The notes under the pieces were generated by a model. The model did not search any database. It saw nothing but the letters and a program-made list of their open reading frames with translations, and was not told the origin of the DNA. A program made the position numbers and the translations under genes. From contig LSKJ01000835.1 of assembly GCA_001557035.1 (NCBI GenBank), forward strand, positions 1 to 36,951: a stretch of 36,951 bases of DNA, written 5' to 3'. The stretch comes from Rhodospirillaceae bacterium CCH5-H10 (GTDB lineage: Bacteria; Pseudomonadota; Alphaproteobacteria; Reyranellales; Reyranellaceae). Shown here piece by piece: positions 32,066 through 36,951 of the stretch; position 1 is the stretch's first letter; each line of letters opens with the position of its first letter.

Positions 32066-32950
32066 CTAGGCCTGGTGCAGGTGGATCAGCGCGCGGCGGA
32101 TTTCGCGCGTGCGCGTGAACAGGTCGAACAGCTTGTCGCCTTCGCCCCAGCGGATGGCGCGCTGCAGGTAGAACAGGTCTTCCTGGAAGCGCTGCAGCAC
32201 TTCGAGCACGGCCTCGCGATTGTTCATGAACACGTCGCGCCACATCGTGGGATCGGAGGCGGCGATGCGCGTGAAGTCGCGGAAGCCGCCGGCGGCGAAC
32301 TTCAGCACCTCGCTGTTGAGATGGCCGCCGAGATCGTCGGCCGTTCCCACGATCGTGTAGGCGATGAGATGCGGCAGGTGCGAGGTGATGGCGAGGATGC
32401 GGTCGTGGTCCTTGGGATCGATCCGCTCGACCTGGCTGCCAAGGCCCTTCCAGAAGGCTTCGAGCTTGTCGACCGCCGCCGCGTCGCTGTCGGGCAGCGG
32501 CGTCAGGATGCACCAGCGACCCTGGAACAGGTCGAGCAACGCGGCCTCGGGGCCGGAATTCTCCGTGCCGGCCACCGGATGGGCCGGCACGAAGTGCACG
32601 CCCTTCGGGATGTGCGGCGCCATGTCGGCGATCACCGTCTGCTTGACCGAGCCGACGTCGGAGACGATGCAGCCGGGTTTCAGCGCGGACGCGATGGCCT
32701 TGGTGGCCGGGCCGCAGGCGCCGACCGGCGTGCAGACGATCACAAGGTCGGCGTCCTTGCAGGCTTCCGCCAGATCCGTGGTGCAGTGGTCGGCGAGCTT
32801 CAGCTTGTTGGCGAGCGCCGCGGTCTCGGCGCTGCGCGTCGCCGCGACGATGTGTTTGGCGAGGCCGCGCTTGCGGGCCTCCAGCGCGATCGAGCCGCCG
32901 ATCAGGCCGATGCCGATCAGCGCAATCTTGTCGAACAGCGGTTCGCTCAT
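32066..32950 (-). CDS. tyrA: Prephenate/arogenate dehydrogenase
   Basis: 294 aa. NAD(P)-dependent oxidative decarboxylation in tyrosine synthesis. [14 protein letters not shown] is the Rossmann motif; [29 protein letters not shown] (His and substrate loop) and [11 protein letters not shown] are standard TyrA segments. No ACT or chorismate mutase domain is attached. The start codon overlaps the hisC stop in ATGA, so translation is coupled. A long upstream extension in frame is rejected. Confidence 0.95.
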   Translation of the reverse strand: MSEPLFDKIALIGIGLIGGSIALEARKRGLAKHIVAATRSAETAALANKLKLADHCTTDLAEACKDADLVIVCTPVGACGPATKAIASALKPGCIVSDVGSVKQTVIADMAPHIPKGVHFVPAHPVAGTENSGPEAALLDLFQGRWCILTPLPDSDAAAVDKLEAFWKGLGSQVERIDPKDHDRILAITSHLPHLIAYTIVGTADDLGGHLNSEVLKFAAGGFRDFTRIAASDPTMWRDVFMNNREAVLEVLQRFQEDLFYLQRAIRWGEGDKLFDLFTRTREIRRALIHLHQA

Positions 32951-34038
32951 TTCGGCGCTGCCACGAAGCGGGCGAGCGACGCCTGCACTGCCTTCACCTC
33001 GGTCTCGGTGCCGACGGTGATGCGCAGATGCTCGGGCAGGCCGTAGCCCGCGACCAGGCGCGGGATCAGGCCGTCGTTCATCATCCACTCGTTGGCGGCC
33101 ATGGCGCGTTCCTTCGAGCCGAAGCCGACCAGCAGGAAGTTGCCGACGCTGGGCAGCGGCTTCAGGCCGAGCTTCGTCAGCTCCGTGCTGAGCCAGGGCA
33201 ACCAGATGTCGTTGTTGGTCCGGCTGGCGTCGGTATGGGCGATGTCGTCGAGCGCCGCGATGCCCGCGATCTGCGCAGCGAGGTTGACGTTGAACGGCTG
33301 GCGCAGGCGGCTCATCACGTCGACGATGGCGGCCGGACCGTACATCCAGCCGAGCCGCAGCCCGCCCAGCCCGTAGATCTTCGAGAAGGTGCGGGTCATC
33401 ACCACGTTCTCGGCCTGGTCGACCAGCTCGACGCCCGATTCGTAGTCGTTCTTGCTGACATACTCGGCATAGGCCGCGTCGATGATCAGCAGCACGTTCT
33501 TCGGCAGGCCGGCATGCAGGCGGCGGACATCGTCCTTGCTGACGTAGGTGCCCGTCGGGTTGTTCGGGTTGGCGAGGCAGACGATGCGCGTCTTGTCGGT
33601 CACCGCGGCCAGCAGCGCGTCGATGTCGCTGCCGTAATCCTTGGCCGGCGCCGCGACTGGCGTGGCGCCGACGCCCAGCGCGTTGATCGCGTACATCAGG
33701 AAGCCGTACTGGCTGTAGAGCAGCTCGTCGCCCGGGCCGCAGTAGGCGCGGACCAGCAGGTTCAGGATCTCGTCGGAGCCGGCGCCGCAGACGATGCGCG
33801 CCGGATCGAGACCGTAGTGACGGCCGATCGCCTTGCGCAGCTTGCTGGTGTCGCCGTCGGGATAGCGATGCAGTTCGGACGCCGCCTTGGCGTAGGCGGC
33901 CATCGCCTTGGGCGACGGGCCGAGCGCGCCCTCGTTGGACGAGAGCTTGGCGATCGTCTCCTTGCCGTCGATCGAGTCCTTGCCCGGCACATAGGGCGCG
34001 ATCTTCATGATGCCCGGACGAGGGGTGAGCGCGCTCAT
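32947..34038 (-). CDS. hisC: Histidinol-phosphate / aromatic aminotransferase
   Basis: 363 aa class I/II aminotransferase of the HisC group. PLP Lys220 in [29 protein letters not shown] at 32-43, ANPNNPTGT at 156-164 and D187-A-A-Y. In this operon, between chorismate mutase and TyrA, it probably transaminates prephenate or hydroxyphenylpyruvate; it might also serve in histidine synthesis. Coupled by ATGA to tyrA. 24 nt after the upstream gene. Confidence 0.93.
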   Translation of the reverse strand: MSALTPRPGIMKIAPYVPGKDSIDGKETIAKLSSNEGALGPSPKAMAAYAKAASELHRYPDGDTSKLRKAIGRHYGLDPARIVCGAGSDEILNLLVRAYCGPGDELLYSQYGFLMYAINALGVGATPVAAPAKDYGSDIDALLAAVTDKTRIVCLANPNNPTGTYVSKDDVRRLHAGLPKNVLLIIDAAYAEYVSKNDYESGVELVDQAENVVMTRTFSKIYGLGGLRLGWMYGPAAIVDVMSRLRQPFNVNLAAQIAGIAALDDIAHTDASRTNNDIWLPWLSTELTKLGLKPLPSVGNFLLVGFGSKERAMAANEWMMNDGLIPRLVAGYGLPEHLRITVGTETEVKAVQASLARFVAAPK

Positions 34039-34062
34039 GCCAGTCTCCTTCGAAAGTTCAGG

Positions 34063-34914
34063 TCACGGCTTGGCGTCGATCGGCACGGCATAGGCGCCGA
34101 TCGCCGCCGCTCGTCCGTTTTCGAGGCCCAGGGCCGCTTCGAGTTCGCGCAGGCGCGGATCTTCGTCGGCGATCACGCCCGGCACCTCGACGAGATAGTG
34201 ATGCACTCCGGCCACGACCTGGTCCAGCGCCGAGGTGAAGGCCGGGAGGCCGGCCTTGGCCAGCGCCGCTGCAATACGGTCGCGGCTCAGGCCGTTGTTG
34301 GCCTCGACGGCGATCAGCGCGCGATCCGAGCCGCTCGGTTCGGCGTCGATGCGGGCCAGCACGAAGGCCGAGATGCCGCGCGCGCGGGCGTTCGGCATGG
34401 ACAGGAAGGGCAGGCGGGCGATGACGGTCGGCAGGGTCGTGTCCTTGCCGGCGAGCATCGGCCACCAGGGCGTGGAATCGGCCTCGAGCGGGGCGGGGAC
34501 GACGCCGATGGTCGTCGGCCCGGCGCGCACCGCGGCCAGCACGCCGGCCGGCGTGTCGTGGGCGACGAAGGGGATCTGGCAACCGAAATGGTCGCGCGCG
34601 AGGTCCCAGTATCCGGGCTGGTCGGCCGGGCGGCAGATCGCGATCTTGAGGCCGGGCGTCTGGATGAGCGTGAAGGCGCTCATCATCTCGCGCCACATGC
34701 GATAGACGGCGCCGGCCGGGAACTTCCCGTCGTGCGTGGCCAGTCGCTTGCGCAGGACCTGCGCCTCGCGTCCCGGACGCAGCGCCAGGCCGCCCGATGG
34801 CTTGGTCGAGGAAATGTGCTCGACGACCTCCGAACGGCGACGGATCAGACCGTGCAGGTCCGTATCGATGGCATCGATTTCCTGCCGCAAGATTTCGAGA
34901 TTGGGAGCGTCCAT
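34063..34914 (-). CDS. Chorismate mutase fused to a degenerate prephenate-dehydratase-like domain
   Basis: 283 aa. Residues 1-85 are an AroQ-type chorismate mutase helix bundle: Arg10, the RRR at 25-27, Lys38 and Arg49-Glu50 line up with the E. coli active-site residues. The C-terminal 190 residues keep the shape of prephenate dehydratase ([13 protein letters not shown] matches Y-G-V-V-P-I-E-N-S) but the catalytic T-R-F motif reads SAF ([10 protein letters not shown]). So it is probably a mutase with a former dehydratase domain, perhaps regulatory, and not a PheA. First gene of an operon with hisC and tyrA. Confidence 0.85.
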   Translation of the reverse strand: MDAPNLEILRQEIDAIDTDLHGLIRRRSEVVEHISSTKPSGGLALRPGREAQVLRKRLATHDGKFPAGAVYRMWREMMSAFTLIQTPGLKIAICRPADQPGYWDLARDHFGCQIPFVAHDTPAGVLAAVRAGPTTIGVVPAPLEADSTPWWPMLAGKDTTLPTVIARLPFLSMPNARARGISAFVLARIDAEPSGSDRALIAVEANNGLSRDRIAAALAKAGLPAFTSALDQVVAGVHHYLVEVPGVIADEDPRLRELEAALGLENGRAAAIGAYAVPIDAKP

Positions 34915-34970
34915 AAGGCCGTTATTTTCCTGTGCGCAGCGGCGATACTACGTCCGGACGGCCCGCGTAA

Positions 34971-34998
34971 AGGCAAACAAGCCGCAAGAGGCTTGCCT
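34971..34998. repeat. Hairpin in the leader of the chorismate mutase gene
   Basis: AGGCAA (34971-34976) pairs with TTGCCT (34993-34998), with AAGCC and GGCTT inside. On the minus strand it would lie about 57 nt upstream of the start codon in the leader. Its right end coincides with the -35 element of metX. No Trp/Phe/Tyr-rich leader peptide was recognised. Confidence 0.45.
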
Positions 34999-35021
34999 CG
35001 CGGCGCCGGCGACCGTATAGA
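34993..35021 (+). promoter_or_regulatory. Sigma-70-type promoter of metXW
   Basis: TTGCCT (34993-34998) and TATAGA (35016-35021) are separated by 17 nt. The predicted start of transcription, about 7 nt on, is 35028, the first base of the riboswitch, which supports both calls. Confidence 0.75.
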
Positions 35022-35027
35022 GCCTCT

Positions 35028-35085
35028 CCGTGGAATTTGGGCCGACCGGCTTGCGACCACGTTAAACATCGCTAAAAGGTCGGAG
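35028..35085 (+). ncRNA. SAM-II riboswitch
   Basis: A classical H-type pseudoknot. P1 is CGTGG (35029-35033) with CCACG (35057-35061). P2 is CCGACC (35042-35047) with GGTCGG (35078-35083). Conserved loop bases GCTTGCGACCACGTTAAA and CGCTAAAAGG match the SAM-II consensus known upstream of metA, metX and related genes in alphaproteobacteria. It would bind S-adenosylmethionine and lower metXW expression. An intrinsic terminator follows 6 nt after P2; no clear antiterminator is seen. Confidence 0.93.
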
Positions 35086-35091
35086 TGCTCG

Positions 35092-35125
35092 AAAAAGCCC
35101 CCGTCCTTCCGGCCGGGGGCTTTTT
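35092..35125 (+). terminator. Intrinsic terminator between the riboswitch and metX
   Basis: AAAAAGCCCCC (35092-35102) pairs with GGGGGCTTTTT (35115-35125), an 11-bp stem (extended by G35103-C35114) ending in a T-run. It ends 26 nt before the metX GTG, so read-through is needed for expression. Confidence 0.92.
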
Positions 35126-35151
35126 CGTTGGCTCCTTCGCGGGAGAGGGCT

Positions 35152-36321
35152 GTGCTGAACGACCTTACCGATGCCGAGCGCAAGGCGCTCGCCCAGTGCC
35201 GCCACGCGGTCCTGGGGACGGACCGGCCGCTGCGGCTCGACTGCGGCGTCGATCTCGGACCGTATCGCGTCGCCTACCAGACCTACGGCGAACTGAACGC
35301 CGACAGGTCGAACGCCGTCCTCATCTGCCATGCCCTGACGGGCGACCAGTTCGTCGCCGACCGCAATCCCGTCACCGGCAAGCCCGGCTGGTGGGAGAGC
35401 ATCGTCGGCCCGGGCAAGATCCTCGATCCGGCGCGCTACTTCATCATTTGTACCAACGTGCTCGGCGGATGCCTGGGCACCACCGGTCCGCTCGACACCG
35501 ATCCGAAGGCCGGCCTGCCCTGGAACCTGCGCTTTCCGGTCGTGACCATCGGCGACATGGTGCGGGCGCAGGTGGCGCTGATCGATCATCTCGGCATTCC
35601 CGACCTGTTCTGCGTGATCGGCGGGTCGATGGGCGGGATGCAGGTGCTCGAATGGACCGCCAGCCATCCGAAGCGCGTCTTCTCGGCCGTGCCGATCGCC
35701 TGCGCCGCCCGTCACTCCGCCCAGAACATTGCCTTCCACGAAGTCGGCCGCCAGGCGATCATGGCCGATCCGGAATGGAAGGGCGGCGACTACCGGCTGC
35801 ACCAGACGATGCCGTCGCGCGGCCTCGCGGTGGCCCGCATGACGGCGCACATCACCTATCTTTCGGAACAGGCGCTGCAGCGCAAGTTCGGGCGCGCGCT
35901 GCAGGACCGCAATGCGCTGGGCTTCGGCTTCGACGCCGACTTCCAGGTCGAGAGCTACCTGCGCTATCAGGGCTCGACCTTCGTCGACCGGTTCGACGCG
36001 AATTCCTATCTCTACATCACCCGCGCGATGGATTACTTCGACCTCGCGGGCGCGCATGGCGGTGTGCTGGCCAATGCCTTCAAGGGCTCGGCCACGCGCT
36101 TCTGCCTGATGTCCTTCACCAGCGACTGGCTGTTCCCGACGCGCGAGAGCCGCGCGGTCGTGCATGCGCTGAACGCGGCGGCGGCCAACGTGTCGTTCGT
36201 CGAGGTCGACAGCGACAAGGGCCATGACGCCTTCCTGCTCGACGAACCGGAGATGTTCCGCACGCTCTCGGGCTTTCTCAAGGGCGCCGCGTCGGTGCGC
36301 GGGCTGGGAGGTCTGTCGTGA
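35152..36321 (+). CDS. metX: Homoserine O-acyltransferase (MetX)
   Basis: 389 aa alpha/beta-hydrolase-fold enzyme that acylates homoserine (acetyl-CoA, or succinyl-CoA in some relatives) in methionine synthesis. Nucleophile Ser159 in GGSMGGM, acid Asp in FTSDWLFP and His in [10 protein letters not shown] form the triad; GGCLGTTGP is a family signature. GTG start at 35152 with GGGAG upstream; a very long upstream reading frame is rejected because it crosses the riboswitch and terminator. Regulated by SAM through the leader. Overlaps metW by GTGA. Confidence 0.96.
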   Translation: MLNDLTDAERKALAQCRHAVLGTDRPLRLDCGVDLGPYRVAYQTYGELNADRSNAVLICHALTGDQFVADRNPVTGKPGWWESIVGPGKILDPARYFIICTNVLGGCLGTTGPLDTDPKAGLPWNLRFPVVTIGDMVRAQVALIDHLGIPDLFCVIGGSMGGMQVLEWTASHPKRVFSAVPIACAARHSAQNIAFHEVGRQAIMADPEWKGGDYRLHQTMPSRGLAVARMTAHITYLSEQALQRKFGRALQDRNALGFGFDADFQVESYLRYQGSTFVDRFDANSYLYITRAMDYFDLAGAHGGVLANAFKGSATRFCLMSFTSDWLFPTRESRAVVHALNAAAANVSFVEVDSDKGHDAFLLDEPEMFRTLSGFLKGAASVRGLGGLS

Positions 36322-36923
36322 GCACGCCGATTCGTGTCGATCTCCAGCTCATCGCCGACATGGTCGAGCCGGGCACGCGTGCGCTCGACGTCGGCTGCGG
36401 CGACGGCGCGCTGCTGGCCTATCTGATGAACTCCAAGCGGGTCGATGCCCGCGGCATGGAACTCAGCCAGGCGGGCGTGAACGCCTGCGTGGCCAATGGC
36501 CTGTCGGTCATCCAGGGCGATGCCGACACCGACCTGCGCGACTATCCCGACGCCGCCTTCGACTATGTGATCCTGAGTCAGACGCTGCAGGCCACGCGCG
36601 AGCCGCGCCAGGTCCTCGAGCAGATGCTGCGCGTCGGCAAGCGCGCCATCGTGTCGTTCCCGAACTTCGCGCACTGGCAGGTGAGGCTGCGGCTGGTGTT
36701 CGGCGGCCGCATGCCCGAGACGGCGTCGCTGCCCTACAAGTGGTACGACACGCCGAACATCCATCTCTGCAGCATCGACGATTTCCGCGCGCTCTGCCGG
36801 ACGATGGGCGTGCGCATCGAGCGGGCGATCGTCCTGAACAACAAGAGCCGCCGCATCACCCTGCCGCCGCTGCTGGCCAACCTGATCGGCGAGCAGGCGG
36901 TGTTCATGTTGCGGCGGGATTAG
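36318..36923 (+). CDS. metW: Methionine biosynthesis protein MetW
   Basis: 201 aa. SAM-dependent methyltransferase fold ([15 protein letters not shown] motif I), with [14 protein letters not shown] and [17 protein letters not shown], typical of MetW. GTG start overlapping the metX stop (GTGA); the pair is nearly always adjacent in proteobacteria, and MetW is reported to associate with and activate MetX. No missing parts seen. Confidence 0.96.
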   Translation: MSTPIRVDLQLIADMVEPGTRALDVGCGDGALLAYLMNSKRVDARGMELSQAGVNACVANGLSVIQGDADTDLRDYPDAAFDYVILSQTLQATREPRQVLEQMLRVGKRAIVSFPNFAHWQVRLRLVFGGRMPETASLPYKWYDTPNIHLCSIDDFRALCRTMGVRIERAIVLNNKSRRITLPPLLANLIGEQAVFMLRRD

Positions 36924-36934
36924 AGGATTGCTTT

Positions 36935-36951
36935 CCTCCCCATTCAAATGG
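36935..36951. repeat. Palindromic repeat family E, copy E3, cut by window edge
   Basis: CCTCCCCATTCAAATGG, identical to 26732-26748 in copy E2, begins 12 nt past the metW stop and runs off the window. It probably forms the post-metW terminator. Confidence 0.8.

Noticed and set aside
34063..34914. Bifunctional PheA (P-protein)
   Set aside because: The dehydratase T-R-F motif is missing, so I do not assign the pheA name.
33028..35151. 708-codon N-terminal extension of metX
   Set aside because: It is antisense to hisC and the chorismate mutase gene and crosses the riboswitch and terminator; GTG at 35152 has a ribosome site and normal MetX start.

Overview
The window is about 37 kb of GC-rich, densely coding chromosomal DNA. 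It most likely comes from a soil or freshwater alphaproteobacterium, somewhere in the Rhodospirillales/Hyphomicrobiales sphere (Reyranella-like in flavour, though I cannot prove the genus). The signs are a SAM-II riboswitch ahead of a metX-metW pair, a RegB/RegA-type redox two-component system with the quinone-binding GGxxNPF motif, a bacterial alternative oxidase, a TRAP transporter, and a catabolic accessory set (amidohydrolase, RraA-like lyase, PhyH dioxygenase, gamma-glutamyltransferase, acyl-CoA dehydrogenase). No phage, plasmid, transposase, CRISPR or rRNA sequence was seen.

Layout. 1-6.1 kb: class III aminotransferase divergent from an SDR oxidoreductase; a GGT-family hydrolase with a variant type II dehydroquinase; a small secreted Cys-rich protein; a PhyH dioxygenase. 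6.1-9.2 kb: alternative oxidase, exported glutathione peroxidase, membrane adenylate/guanylate cyclase. 9.2-14.3 kb: RraA-like protein, D-aminoacylase-like amidohydrolase, SRPBCC protein, a tiny ORF, a VOC protein and an aldo/keto reductase. 14.3-15.4 kb: one low-GC gene with a Schlafen/AlbA_2 domain, the only clear sign of recent transfer. 15.4-20.6 kb: metallo-beta-lactamase-fold protein, BNR-repeat protein, TRAP transporter operon. 20.7-24.7 kb: alpha/beta hydrolase translationally coupled to a serine hydrolase, divergent from pyrC; then a NUDIX hydrolase. 24.7-26.7 kb: regB-regA. 26.8-30.7 kb: DpgC-like crotonase-fold oxygenase, tRNA-Gly(CCC), acyl-CoA dehydrogenase, transsulfuration-type PLP enzyme. 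30.8-34.9 kb: TetR regulator, then a leftward aromatic amino acid operon (chorismate mutase fusion, hisC, tyrA) ending in a ChaC-like gene. 35.0-36.9 kb: promoter, SAM-II riboswitch, terminator, metX, metW.

How genes work together. The clearest regulated unit is metX-metW: a -35/-10 pair with a 17-nt spacer places the start of transcription at the first base of the riboswitch, and an intrinsic terminator follows directly. The chorismate mutase-hisC-tyrA cluster makes a route from chorismate toward tyrosine, but its prephenate dehydratase-like half lacks the catalytic signature. RegB-RegA senses the quinone/redox state, and the alternative oxidase is a plausible but unproven target.

The most striking non-coding feature is the dispersed palindromic repeats between genes. 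I name five families A-E. Family A has four copies (one partial) with arms that are themselves palindromes and show a compensatory change. Family B has four copies of a composite element of about 100 bp with a conserved core. Family E has three copies (one cut by the window edge). C and D occur once here. They sit almost exclusively between genes, often between convergent ends or just past stop codons.
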